A DNA stretch of 56,178 bases from an uncultured Prevotella sp. (GTDB lineage Bacteria > Bacteroidota > Bacteroidia > Bacteroidales > Bacteroidaceae), in NCBI GenBank assembly GCA_937901345.1, contig CALCHM010000044.1, forward strand, positions 1 to 56,178, given 5' to 3'. Made by a program: the position numbers and the translations under genes. Under the pieces are notes generated by a model. That model did no database searches, was not told the origin of the DNA, and saw nothing but the letters and a program-made list of their open reading frames with translations. This document shows, piece by piece, positions 33,531-42,255 of the stretch (position 1 is the first letter of the stretch; the number at the start of each line of letters is the position of its first letter).

Positions 33531-34304
33531 ATGAAAATCCTTATCCTTGGCGCCGGAAAGATGGGTTCCTTCTTCGTTGACCTTCTGAGTTTCGACCATG
33601 AAACAGCGGTTTACGACATCGACCCACACCGTTTGCGCTTCACCTATAATACCCAGCGCTTCACAACACTTGAAGAAATTGAAACCTTCCGACCTGAGTT
33701 GGTCATCAATGCCGTGGCACTGAAATACACGCTCCGTGTGTTCGACACTATTCTGCCGCTTTTACCACCTGATTGCATTCTCTCCGATATTGCTTCAGTT
33801 AAGACAGGATTCAAGGAGTATTACGAAAAGACGGGGCGCCGTTATGTTTCTACGCACCCCATGTTTGGTCCTACTTTTGCGAATCTCGGTGCGCTTTCTT
33901 CCGAAAATGCCATTATTATAAATGAGGGCGACTACATGGGGCGCATTTTCTTCAAAGACCTTTACGGAAAACTCGGACTCAACGTCTTTGAATACTCCTT
34001 TGACGAACATGATGAAACCATGGCTTACTCCTTGAGTATTCCCTTTGTTTCGACCTTCGTGTTTGCGGCAATTATGAAACACCAAGATGCCCCCGGAACC
34101 ACCTTCAAACGCCACATGCAAATTGCACGCGGAGTTCTTGGCGAAGATGATTGCCTGTTGCGTGAAATCCTTTTCAATCCTCGCACAGGCGGTCAAGTTG
34201 AGAAGATTCGAACAGAGTTAAAAGAACTGCTCGAAATCATTGATCAAAAAGACGAACCGCGCCTCAACGGTTACTTGCAGAAGATTCGAGCGAACCTTAA
34301 ATAG
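33531..34304 (+). CDS. tyrA: Prephenate dehydrogenase
   Basis: A protein of 257 residues from the ATG at 33531 (MKILILGAGKMGSFF). A frame extending upstream to 33366 runs into the dispersed element and overlaps the preceding gene. The Rossmann GAGKMG loop and acidic Asp at the end of the second strand (AVYDIDPHRL) indicate NAD+. The RYVSTHPMFGPTFANLG segment is the TyrA signature with the catalytic His and substrate-binding residues. It makes 4-hydroxyphenylpyruvate for tyrosine. It is the last gene of the aromatic operon and is followed by a strong hairpin. Confidence 0.93.
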   Translation: MKILILGAGKMGSFFVDLLSFDHETAVYDIDPHRLRFTYNTQRFTTLEEIETFRPELVINAVALKYTLRVFDTILPLLPPDCILSDIASVKTGFKEYYEKTGRRYVSTHPMFGPTFANLGALSSENAIIINEGDYMGRIFFKDLYGKLGLNVFEYSFDEHDETMAYSLSIPFVSTFVFAAIMKHQDAPGTTFKRHMQIARGVLGEDDCLLREILFNPRTGGQVEKIRTELKELLEIIDQKDEPRLNGYLQKIRANLK

Positions 34305-34353
34305 TCCACGCTCTGTAACGCACCGTCATCACGACAAACATACTGAAACATCT

Positions 34354-34406
34354 CACAGAAAGAGGTTGTAACGTAATTCTAAGTTACGGTGCAACCTCTT
34401 TCTGTG
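34354..34406 (+). terminator. Hairpin at the end of the aromatic operon
   Basis: CACAGAAAGAGGTTG and CAACCTCTTTCTGTG form a perfect 15-bp stem, continued inside by GTAAC/GTTAC. The following TCTT is short, so termination may depend on the strong stem. Confidence 0.75.
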
Positions 34407-34526
34407 TCTTAACAAGGGAATTTCTAATTCGTCTTGAAAAAATGGGGATTGGTCGAGTACTCTCAAAAAGATTAGGTCGTACTAGGTGATTTTAGTACTT
34501 TTGCGTTACAATTAAAATCCCTCATT

Positions 34527-37500
34527 ATGAAGAAACTGATCCTTTCCCTCATGCTTTCGCTCGTAGCGACTGCAATGGTGGCGCAGAAATGTGTCATTCT
34601 GGGCACCGTGAAAAATGCCGAAACGGGAGCTGCGCTTCCCTACGCAACAACCTCTGTCATAGAAAACGACAAGGTTATTGCTGCCATGACCAGTAAAACG
34701 GACGGCGCGTTTAACTTGACCATTAAGAAAACAGGTAAATTCACACTCAAGGTGAGTTACATTGGTTACGATTCAAAATCGCAAACCATTACCGTTACCG
34801 ATAAAACCGACACGCTCCGTATAGGGACCATCACTCTCACGCCTCACGAAGACATGCTCGGAACAGCAGTCGTTACAGGCACCGCAGCAAAGGTGGAACA
34901 GAAAGAAGACACCACAGTCTTTAATGCTGCGGCCTATCGTGTACCCGAAGGTTCTACGCTCGAAGCATTGATTAAGCAACTTCCTGGTGCGGAAATCGAC
35001 GATAATGGTAAGGTGAAAATCAACGGTAAAGAAGTTACGGAATTCCTCATTAATGGTAAGGACTTCTTCAAGGGTGATACGGATATCGCCATGAAGAATC
35101 TTCCCACAAATTTGGTGAGCAAGATTAAGTCATATCAGAAGAAGAGTGACTACACCGAGATGACGGGTATCGATGATGGCGAAGAGACAAACGTGCTGGA
35201 TATTTCCACGAAGCGCGAACTCAATCAGACGTTGGTTTCTAACATTGACCTCGCCTACGGTACAAAAGATCGCTACTCGGCAAAGGCTTTTGTCAACTAC
35301 TTTACAGACCACTCACGCATCACTGTCTATGGTTCAACTAACAATGTCAACGACCGTGGTTACGGAGGTTGGGGTCGTGGTGGCGGAGGCGTAACAGCTT
35401 CGAAGGAAGGCGGTCTTGACTTCACATGGGAAAACGGTAAGGAAAAGAAGGAACCCGGCAGATTGGAAATTGGCGGTAATGCACGCTACAGTCACCGTAC
35501 GAGTCATTCACTCTCAACAAACAGCACGGAAACCTTCTTGACCAGTAGTAGCAGCACACGTTCGTTCTCAAATGGTTTCAACCAAAGTCGCAACAGTTCA
35601 ACGAGTTTCAATACAGGTTTCCGTCTCCGTTGGGACCCCGACACGATGACGCGCATCATGTTCCGCCCCTCTTATTCGTTCAGCAAGGGTAGGGGAAACT
35701 CCTCCAATCGTTCGGCAACATTCAACGACGATCCCTACGAAGTTGATGGTGGCGTGATTGAAAGTCCGCTCGATAGCATTTCTTTAAATCCTATTGGAAC
35801 CATCAATCCCGAACTTCTTGCCATCGCAGTCAACCGTCAGCACCGCGAAAACATGAACGACAACAAGAGTCATAACCTTAGCGGAACGTTGAACTTTACA
35901 CGTCGTTTCGGAAACGAAGGTCGTAACGTGAACATTCGTTTGAATGCGGGCTATTCAAAGAGCGAGAGCAACAATTACTCACTCAACGAAATCATGTACT
36001 TTAAGAATGGTGCGGAAAACGCTACCTCTACATTCTTGAATCAATACACCACAAGTCCCAGTAAGAACTATAACTATAGCGCACGCTTTAGTTACAGTGA
36101 ACCCTTGGGCAACAACTGGTTTGCTGAAGCGCGTTACGAATATTCGCATCGCTATCAAGATTCCGATCGTTCGTTGTACAACCTCGAAAAGTTGGACGAA
36201 GGTAATTCGCCTTGGGGCAACTACAGCGAGGCAATTAACATCTTCGGAACAGTGCCTGCTTCAGACCTTATTACACAGGTACGAGACGATTACAACAGTC
36301 AATACGCCACTTACACCTACAACGACCACAGTGCAAATGTCGGCGTGCGCTACAACACCAAGGAAATCCGCTTCAACGCAGGTGTGGACTTAAAGCCCCA
36401 ACACACGAAGATGGAATATACGCGCCCCGGACAGATTGACACGATTGTAACACGCGACGTCTTTAACTGGGCACCCAACGTGCGCTTGCGCTACCGTTTC
36501 AACCAAACAACAAACCTCGATATCAACTACCGCAGTTCGTCATCTCAACCCTCAATGACCAACTTGCTCGAAGTAATTGATGATAGCAACCCGCTCTACA
36601 TTTCAATGGGTAACGCTGGGTTGAAACCCTCTTGGAACCACAACATGAATATCGATTTCCGCACATACAACACCGAAGCGCAGCGAGGCATCTTTGCGGG
36701 AATTCGTGGTAATATGAATCAAAACTCTGTTACCAACAAGTCCATCTACGATGTTGAGACGGGTCGCAACTTCTCACGCCCCGAAAACATCAATGGGAAC
36801 TGGAGCACAAGCGGCTATTTCGGTTTCAACACTGCCTTGGGCGAAGAAAAGTTGTGGAACATCTCAACCAACTCTAACGTTGGTTATAACACATCGGTAG
36901 GTTACATCGGTAACCGCACAACGGGCATTGGCGAACCTCCCGCAAATGGTCCTGATGCACTGAAATTCTATCACAACGTCTTCAACAATATCGAAAGCAC
37001 AAAGGCTACAACCAACACGCTCAACCTTGGCGAACGCCTACGCTTTGGTTATCGTGCAACGTATTGGGATTTCAGCATCTTCGGAAACGTCAACTATCAG
37101 AAGTCGAAATCAGACGTTCAAGAACGTGCCAACCTCGAAACATGGAACTTCGATTACGGCGCACATCTCAACATTAACTCCGACCTTGGATTGCGTTTCT
37201 CTACCGACATTCGCGTAAACTCTCGCCGCGGTTATTCTTCGGCAAACATGAATACGAACGAGATTCTTTGGAATGCTCAAATCTCGCACTCGTTCCTCAA
37301 GGGTAAAGCGGCGACACTCTCGCTCCAATTCTACGACATCCTTCGTGAACAGAGCAGCATCAGTCGTAACATCAGCGCTTACCAACGCACCGACTCGTGG
37401 TCATACGGCATTCACTCTTACTGCATGGTACACTTCATTTATAAGTTAAACATCTTTGGTGGTAAGAAGACTGAGGCTGCTGATGATAAAAAGAGTCCTG

Positions 37501-37580
37501 GCGCTCATGGTGCTCCTGCAGTTCGTGTCATGGGTCGCGGAATGGGAGGAGGTTTTGGTGGCGGCATGGGTCGCTTCTAA
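34527..37580 (+). CDS. TonB-receptor-like outer membrane beta-barrel protein with Gly-rich tail
   Basis: A 1017-residue protein with a signal peptide (MKKLILSLMLSLVATAMVAQ). Residues 22-110 form a carboxypeptidase-regulatory-like domain (VKNAETGAALPYATTSV). About 115-220 is a plug-like domain (LEALIKQLPGAEIDDNGKVK, TEFLINGKDFFKG). The rest is a long barrel of the OMP_b-brl_3 type, which in many Bacteroidetes lacks a TonB box. The final 40 residues are unusual: KKTEAADDKKSPGAHGAPAV followed by RVMGRGMGGGFGGGMGRF, a flexible Gly/Met tail after a barrel strand. A -7 box (TACTTTTG) lies at about 34495. The substrate is unknown. Confidence 0.85.
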   Translation: MKKLILSLMLSLVATAMVAQKCVILGTVKNAETGAALPYATTSVIENDKVIAAMTSKTDGAFNLTIKKTGKFTLKVSYIGYDSKSQTITVTDKTDTLRIGTITLTPHEDMLGTAVVTGTAAKVEQKEDTTVFNAAAYRVPEGSTLEALIKQLPGAEIDDNGKVKINGKEVTEFLINGKDFFKGDTDIAMKNLPTNLVSKIKSYQKKSDYTEMTGIDDGEETNVLDISTKRELNQTLVSNIDLAYGTKDRYSAKAFVNYFTDHSRITVYGSTNNVNDRGYGGWGRGGGGVTASKEGGLDFTWENGKEKKEPGRLEIGGNARYSHRTSHSLSTNSTETFLTSSSSTRSFSNGFNQSRNSSTSFNTGFRLRWDPDTMTRIMFRPSYSFSKGRGNSSNRSATFNDDPYEVDGGVIESPLDSISLNPIGTINPELLAIAVNRQHRENMNDNKSHNLSGTLNFTRRFGNEGRNVNIRLNAGYSKSESNNYSLNEIMYFKNGAENATSTFLNQYTTSPSKNYNYSARFSYSEPLGNNWFAEARYEYSHRYQDSDRSLYNLEKLDEGNSPWGNYSEAINIFGTVPASDLITQVRDDYNSQYATYTYNDHSANVGVRYNTKEIRFNAGVDLKPQHTKMEYTRPGQIDTIVTRDVFNWAPNVRLRYRFNQTTNLDINYRSSSSQPSMTNLLEVIDDSNPLYISMGNAGLKPSWNHNMNIDFRTYNTEAQRGIFAGIRGNMNQNSVTNKSIYDVETGRNFSRPENINGNWSTSGYFGFNTALGEEKLWNISTNSNVGYNTSVGYIGNRTTGIGEPPANGPDALKFYHNVFNNIESTKATTNTLNLGERLRFGYRATYWDFSIFGNVNYQKSKSDVQERANLETWNFDYGAHLNINSDLGLRFSTDIRVNSRRGYSSANMNTNEILWNAQISHSFLKGKAATLSLQFYDILREQSSISRNISAYQRTDSWSYGIHSYCMVHFIYKLNIFGGKKTEAADDKKSPGAHGAPAVRVMGRGMGGGFGGGMGRF

Positions 37581-37616
37581 AAAAATAACTACAACCGTCT
37601 CGGCAGAGACATACAA

Positions 37617-37659
37617 CAACTGGATACATCCGCTGGAGTGTATCCAGTTGTTTTCTTTT
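37617..37659 (+). terminator. Terminator of the 1017-residue barrel gene
   Basis: CAACTGGATACA and TGTATCCAGTTG form a perfect 12-bp stem followed by TTTTCTTTT. Confidence 0.9.
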
Positions 37660-37725
37660 CACCATGAATAAGTGTAACACGTCCACTATTCAACAGAAAG
37701 TCTTCTTTTCGATTTTAGAGTTCCA

Positions 37726-37929
37726 AAAACCTGCATTGCACCAATTTTTTTGCAAATCACGTCCTGCAACCTGCGTAGCGCCATATTTTTTGCAAATCAC
37801 GTCCCGCAACCTGCATAGCGCCATATTTTTTGCAAATCACGTCCCGTAACCTGCATAGCACCATATTTTTTGCAGATCACGTCCTGCAAACCTGAAACGC
37901 TCCAGATGTTTTCAAAATCACTCCCTGCA
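37726..37929. repeat. Array D: five tandem 40-42 bp units, related to array C
   Basis: Units begin near 37726, 37768, 37808, 37848 and 37888. The consensus is AACCTGCATAGCGCCATATT, then TTTTGCAAATCACGTCCCGC; the last unit is degenerate. CCTGCATAGCGCCA, the T-run and CAAAT are shared with the first unit of array C, 7.8 kb away. It lies about 220 bases upstream of the TPP riboswitch. Confidence 0.9.
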
Positions 37930-38131
37930 CATTTTGTTACCTTCAAGGTAAGAGTAAACATCGCATTGTGTGTTGCTGCCCCCACAACATGTTTCCAATA
38001 TCCTCCTCCATCAAGGTTACGCTATCATAAAATGCTATTCGAACAACATTCGAACAGCGTTAAAACACCATTCAAATGGCATGCATAGTCCTTTTTCCGC
38101 AGTGCTGTGTTAACGTTTCAAAAATAATCTT

Positions 38132-38139
38132 TACCTTTG
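38132..38139 (+). promoter_or_regulatory. -7 box upstream of the first TPP riboswitch
   Basis: TACCTTTG, placed directly before the aptamer. No exact TTTG occurs at the -33 position. Confidence 0.55.
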
Positions 38140-38145
38140 CATTAA

Positions 38146-38236
38146 CTTTTACTAAGGGGTGCTCAACGTTTTGTTGGGCTGAGATCATACCCAAGAACCT
38201 GAACCGGGTAATGCCGGCGTAGGAATGATGGTAGAA
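38146..38236 (+). promoter_or_regulatory. TPP (THI-box) riboswitch upstream of the TonB receptor
   Basis: Conserved elements appear in order: GGGGTGCTC, GGGCTGAGATCATACCC, ACCTGAACCGGGTAATGCC and GGCGTAGGAA. They form the pyrimidine and pyrophosphate arms of the thiamin pyrophosphate aptamer. The aptamer's GCCGGC is repeated about 55 bases downstream (at 38267) and, being self-complementary, could pair with it as an expression switch. TPP binding is expected to switch off the receptor. Confidence 0.95.
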
Positions 38237-38338
38237 GGTTTTGTGCAGTTTATTGTAGCACTCTGCCGGCAACGTGCCACTAAAATTCACATTTCCATCT
38301 GATCCCCCTTTTCATTATTCACTTAACCCTTTTTGATA

Positions 38339-40573
38339 ATGAAAAGACATTTATCAATGGCGGTCCTTATCTCAGGACTGCTCCCTGTCGTTGCACAAAC
38401 TAGCAACGATAGTCTTCAAGACATTGTTTTGGATGAAGCGAGCGTTATTGCAACACGCGCCACTTCCACTACTCCCATTGCGTTTACAAACATCTCGTGC
38501 GAACAACTCTCTCGCGCCAATCACGGACAGGACATTCCCTTCCTGGTTAGCATGACCCCCTCTGTCGTTTCTACAAGCGACGCTGGAGCGGGTATTGGTT
38601 ACACATCGTTGCGCATTCGTGGGGTAGATGCCACACGCATTAACGTTACAGCCAACGGCATTCCCGTTAACGATGCCGAGAGTCACACGGTATTTTGGGT
38701 AAACATGCCAGACTTGGCATCGAGTGTAAAGGACATTCAGTTGCAACGCGGTGTCGGAACGTCCACAAATGGTGCGGGTGCCTTCGGTGCCAGCATGAAC
38801 CTGCAAACCACGGATTTCTCACGTTTGCCTTATGCTGAAATAAGTGCTTCGGGAGGTTCTTTCCGTACGCATAAGGAAACATTCCGCCTTGGAACAGGTC
38901 TTCTGAACAACCATTGGACCTTTGACTTGCGTCTGTCAAACATCGGTACGGTGGGATATATCGATCGTGCCTCTGCCAACTTAAATTCTTACTACGCTCA
39001 GGCTGCCTTTCTGAACGATGCTACAACAGCGCGCCTCATAGTGTTTGGAGGTACCGAAGAAACGTATCACGCCTGGAACTATGCCTCACGCGAAGAGATG
39101 GACGCCTATGGTCGCCGCTACAATTCATGCGGCTACATGTATACCGACGCAAATGGTGTGCAACATTTCTATGATGACCAAACGGACAACTATACGCAGA
39201 CCAATGCGCAATTGCTCGTTGACCACCGCTTCAATAATCAGTGGAAAATGAACGTTGGTCTTCACTACACAAAGGGCGATGGGTATTATCAGGAGTATAA
39301 AACCGACCGCAAACTCGTGGAGTATGGCATGACTCCTTATGAGCACGAAGGCGAAACGATGAAGCGCTCTGATTTAGTACGCAAAAAGGCGATGGATAAC
39401 CATTTTGCAGGAACCGTTTTCTCGCTCCATTATAACAATAACCGTCTGCGTGCCACACTCGGTGGTGCCGCCAATCGCTATTGGGGAGATCACTTCGGTA
39501 AAGTGTTGTGGGTGAAAAACTATTTGGGCGACCTCGACCCCAATGCGGATTACTATCGCAACAATGCCCGTAAGGATGATGCGAACTTCTATGCTCGTGC
39601 GGAATATCTCTTGTTACCCGCACTCACAGCCTATGCTGATGCACAATACCGCCATATCCGCTACACCATAGATGGCACCAATGACAAGTACAATTCTTGG
39701 GCAGGTGACGGCATGCAACGCCTTGACCTTGATGAGCGCTTCAACTTCTTCAATCCAAAGTTCGGACTCAATTGGCAACCCACAAAGCACTGGCGACTCT
39801 TTGCCTCTGTAGCAAGAGCACATAAGGAACCCACGCGCAACAATTACACCGATGGTTACCTCACAGAGCATCCTCGCGCGGAGCAACTCACTGACTACGA
39901 ACTGGGGGCTACGTATGCCGCAAAACGCTGGCATGTAGGAGCAAATCTTTATTGGATGGACTACAAGAACCAATTGGTACTCACAGGAGCGCTGAATGAA
40001 ATTGGCGAACCCGTTTCGGCTAATGTTCCTGATAGTTATCGTGCAGGTGTGGAACTTCAAGGCGGATTCTTCTTACCCTGTGGGGTGGAATGGAACGGGA
40101 ATCTCACTCTGTCGCAAAACCGAATCAAGGATTTCAAGGAAACAATCTACGGTTACGATGAAGAATGGAATGAACTTCCCGCTACAGAAATTAATCATGG
40201 CGAAACACACATTGCTTTCTCGCCTGACGTTATCGCAAATAGTAAGTTGAGTTACACGCTCAAAGGTTGGCGTGCAGAACTCCAAACGCAGTACGTGGGT
40301 GAACAATACATGAGTAATGCTGACGTTGCGGCACACAAATTGGATGCCTACTGTGTGAGCAATCTCGACCTCAGTTACTCCTTCGCCCCCAAGCGTTACG
40401 TCAAAGGTCTTTGTATTGGCGTAACCATCTACAATTTGTTCGACGAAAAGTATGAGAACAACGGTTGGGCTTCATCAGAATATCTCAATTCGCCCAACAA
40501 TCGTGTGAACTATACAGGTTATGCCGCACAAGCAGGTACTAACTTCTTGGCACACTTGTCCGTGAAGTTCTAA
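38339..40573 (+). CDS. TonB-dependent outer membrane receptor, probably for thiamin
   Basis: A protein of 744 residues from the ATG at 38339, with a signal peptide (MKRHLSMAVLISGLLPVVAQ). A TonB-box-like stretch (DIVLDEASVIATRA) precedes the plug domain at about 45-150 (FLVSMTPSVVSTSDAGAGIG, SLRIRGVDATRINVTANGIP, GVGTSTNGAGAFGASMNL). The remainder is a 22-strand type barrel ending in FLAHLSVKF with the terminal Phe expected for BAM. Control by a TPP riboswitch matches the OMR-type receptors predicted to import thiamin in Bacteroidetes. The ligand is therefore assigned from regulation, not from the barrel sequence. Confidence 0.9.
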   Translation: MKRHLSMAVLISGLLPVVAQTSNDSLQDIVLDEASVIATRATSTTPIAFTNISCEQLSRANHGQDIPFLVSMTPSVVSTSDAGAGIGYTSLRIRGVDATRINVTANGIPVNDAESHTVFWVNMPDLASSVKDIQLQRGVGTSTNGAGAFGASMNLQTTDFSRLPYAEISASGGSFRTHKETFRLGTGLLNNHWTFDLRLSNIGTVGYIDRASANLNSYYAQAAFLNDATTARLIVFGGTEETYHAWNYASREEMDAYGRRYNSCGYMYTDANGVQHFYDDQTDNYTQTNAQLLVDHRFNNQWKMNVGLHYTKGDGYYQEYKTDRKLVEYGMTPYEHEGETMKRSDLVRKKAMDNHFAGTVFSLHYNNNRLRATLGGAANRYWGDHFGKVLWVKNYLGDLDPNADYYRNNARKDDANFYARAEYLLLPALTAYADAQYRHIRYTIDGTNDKYNSWAGDGMQRLDLDERFNFFNPKFGLNWQPTKHWRLFASVARAHKEPTRNNYTDGYLTEHPRAEQLTDYELGATYAAKRWHVGANLYWMDYKNQLVLTGALNEIGEPVSANVPDSYRAGVELQGGFFLPCGVEWNGNLTLSQNRIKDFKETIYGYDEEWNELPATEINHGETHIAFSPDVIANSKLSYTLKGWRAELQTQYVGEQYMSNADVAAHKLDAYCVSNLDLSYSFAPKRYVKGLCIGVTIYNLFDEKYENNGWASSEYLNSPNNRVNYTGYAAQAGTNFLAHLSVKF

Positions 40574-40600
40574 AGCGTAAAACGGTTGGAAGATTAAAGC

Positions 40601-40657
40601 AAAAAACAGTTGGAAGATGGTAGGAACGTATTCCCCAATCTTCCAACTGTTTTTTTG
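40601..40657. terminator. Bidirectional terminator between the receptor and HD genes
   Basis: AAAAAACAGTTGGAAGAT and ATCTTCCAACTGTTTTTTT form a perfect stem of about 17 bp flanked by A and T runs. It serves the convergent genes on both sides. Confidence 0.9.
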
Positions 40658-40678
40658 CATCTAAACAAGTCACGAATA

Positions 40679-41209
40679 TCACTCAAATAGTTCCGCCCAA
40701 GTCAAGAATTTCTTGACCCCCTCTGCTCCAAACTTCTCCAAACTCTTGGCGGTTTGCTCCACCGTTCGTTCACGTTCGGGATGACTCTTTGAGTAGAATT
40801 TGTCAGCGTAACAAACCACCTGTTCCTCCAACGTTTCAGGCAGAAGGTCTGATTCGGGCAGGGGCAACCCTTGCTGCCGAATGTTTTCTGCCGTCAGGCC
40901 AGTTCCTGTATGCCGTTCACAGATGCGAGCAAGATCCTCACGCCCTTCTTTGCGCATCAGCGCAGCTCCTTGCACACCATGTGTTAGGTAAGGGGAAGTT
41001 CCGTGGCAATGAATACCAGGCGCATCTGTCAGAAAAATACCGATATCATGAATGAGTGCAGCCTCGCGCAGAAAGTCACGATTCAGTCCGAGTTCGGGGT
41101 GGCAATCACAAATCTGCAGGGCGCGATTTGCCACTTGTTCGCTATGCTGTAAGAGCAGACGGCGCAAAGGGGTGTCGTCGGGATAGTACTTTAAAATGAA
41201 GGGATGCAT
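40679..41209 (-). CDS. HD-domain phosphohydrolase
   Basis: A 176-residue soluble protein. The HD metal site is visible as His in LLLQHSEQVANRA, the HD pair in EAALIHDIGIFL, His in THGVQGAAL and Asp in VVCYADKFYSKSH. The order and length fit small HDIG-type hydrolases of nucleotides or phosphate esters. It is convergent with the TonB receptor and shares the terminator. The substrate is unknown. Confidence 0.88.
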   Translation of the reverse strand: MHPFILKYYPDDTPLRRLLLQHSEQVANRALQICDCHPELGLNRDFLREAALIHDIGIFLTDAPGIHCHGTSPYLTHGVQGAALMRKEGREDLARICERHTGTGLTAENIRQQGLPLPESDLLPETLEEQVVCYADKFYSKSHPERERTVEQTAKSLEKFGAEGVKKFLTWAELFE

Positions 41210-41366
41210 AAATAGAAAAGATTGATAGAAAATAGTTGGTGCTTACGAGTCATCATCGTGCGCCATACACCATGCAATATTCGGCAAAACAAATGAAATA
41301 AGCAAGTAGAATTACCATAAAACCATAGGCATTCCTGCCTGATATATAGGTTAGCGAACGCAACAC

Positions 41367-41397
41367 TTTGTCAATTAAGTTTTTTTGCCTACCTTTG
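41367..41397 (+). promoter_or_regulatory. Promoter of psd
   Basis: TTTG at 41367-41370, 19 bases, then TACCTTTG at 41390-41397: a consensus Bacteroidetes promoter 45 bases before the psd ATG. Confidence 0.8.
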
Positions 41398-41441
41398 TCG
41401 CTTGAAATGTGGGTATTTCAAATCCGCTTAAATATTTGACT

Positions 41442-42143
41442 ATGGGAAAAAGAATTCGTAAAATCAAAAACATCCGTTTGCACCACGAAGGTAATGAGAC
41501 GTTGCTCATCATGGGCGCTTCTTTAGCTGTATTCAATGCTGCGCTTTATTGGCTCTGTCGTGACTGTTGCATATGGTTGTTTTATTCCGTAGCTGCGGTA
41601 AGCGTTCTGCTCTATTCCATCATTGTTAACTTCTTCCGCTGCCCCTTGCGCCACTATGAAGGCGATACGGAACGCACCGTTGTAGCGTCGGCAGATGGTA
41701 AGATTGTAGTGATTGAGGAAGTAGAAGAAAACGAATATTTCCACGACCGCCGTTTGATGATTTCCATCTTCATGAGCGTAACAAACGTTCACGCCAATTG
41801 GTTCCCTGTTGAAGGAGTCGTAAAAATGGTGCGCCACCACAATGGTAATTTCTACAAAGCTTGGCTTCCTAAGGCAAGCACTGAGAACGAACGCTCTACG
41901 GTGGTGATTGAAACGCCCGAGGGTGATGAAGTCTTGGTACGTCAAATCGCTGGCGCCGTAGCGCGTCGCATTGTTACTTACGCAAAAGAAGGTGAAGATT
42001 GCGTGATTGACGAACACATGGGATTCATTAAGTTTGGTTCACGCGTAGACGTTTATTTGCCACTTGGCACAGAAGTCCTTTGCGAAATTGGACAACGCAC
42101 AACGGGTAATCAAACTGTAATTGCGAAACTCCCTGAGCTTTAA
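41442..42143 (+). CDS. psd: Phosphatidylserine decarboxylase
   Basis: A protein of 233 residues from the ATG at 41442. An upstream GTG at 41409 lies only about 7 bases past the expected transcription start and is less likely. The enzyme removes CO2 from phosphatidylserine to make phosphatidylethanolamine. It belongs to the short, archaeal-like class: two N-terminal hydrophobic helices (LLIMGASLAVFNAALYWL), then MISIFMSVTNVHANWFPVEG and the self-cleavage site Gly-Ser in GFIKFGSRVDVYLP, which yields the pyruvoyl group. pssA follows 112 bases downstream. Confidence 0.94.
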   Translation: MGKRIRKIKNIRLHHEGNETLLIMGASLAVFNAALYWLCRDCCIWLFYSVAAVSVLLYSIIVNFFRCPLRHYEGDTERTVVASADGKIVVIEEVEENEYFHDRRLMISIFMSVTNVHANWFPVEGVVKMVRHHNGNFYKAWLPKASTENERSTVVIETPEGDEVLVRQIAGAVARRIVTYAKEGEDCVIDEHMGFIKFGSRVDVYLPLGTEVLCEIGQRTTGNQTVIAKLPEL

Positions 42144-42161
42144 AATAACATAATATAAGAA

Positions 42162-42195
42162 GGGTGTGTCAAAGATGTTTGAACACACCTTTTTT
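42162..42195 (+). terminator. Terminator between psd and pssA
   Basis: GGTGTGTCAAA-GATG-TTTG-A-ACACACC followed by TTTTTT. It lies inside what would otherwise be a two-gene operon, so pssA expression must rely on read-through or its own promoter. Confidence 0.8.
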
Positions 42196-42199
42196 AGTT

Positions 42200-42240
42200 A
42201 CGCTATAGATGCTATAAATGCTATAGTTTCTATAAATCCT
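42200..42240. repeat. CTATAGATG-type 9-bp microrepeat
   Basis: Near-copies of GCTATAGAT, GCTATAAAT, GCTATAGTT and TCTATAAAT follow each other just before pssA. Confidence 0.7.
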
Positions 42241-42255
42241 ATCTCTCCTCCGATT

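Noticed and set aside
37664..37849. A 61-codon gene over array D
   Set aside because: It translates the tandem repeat, has no family features and ends inside the array.
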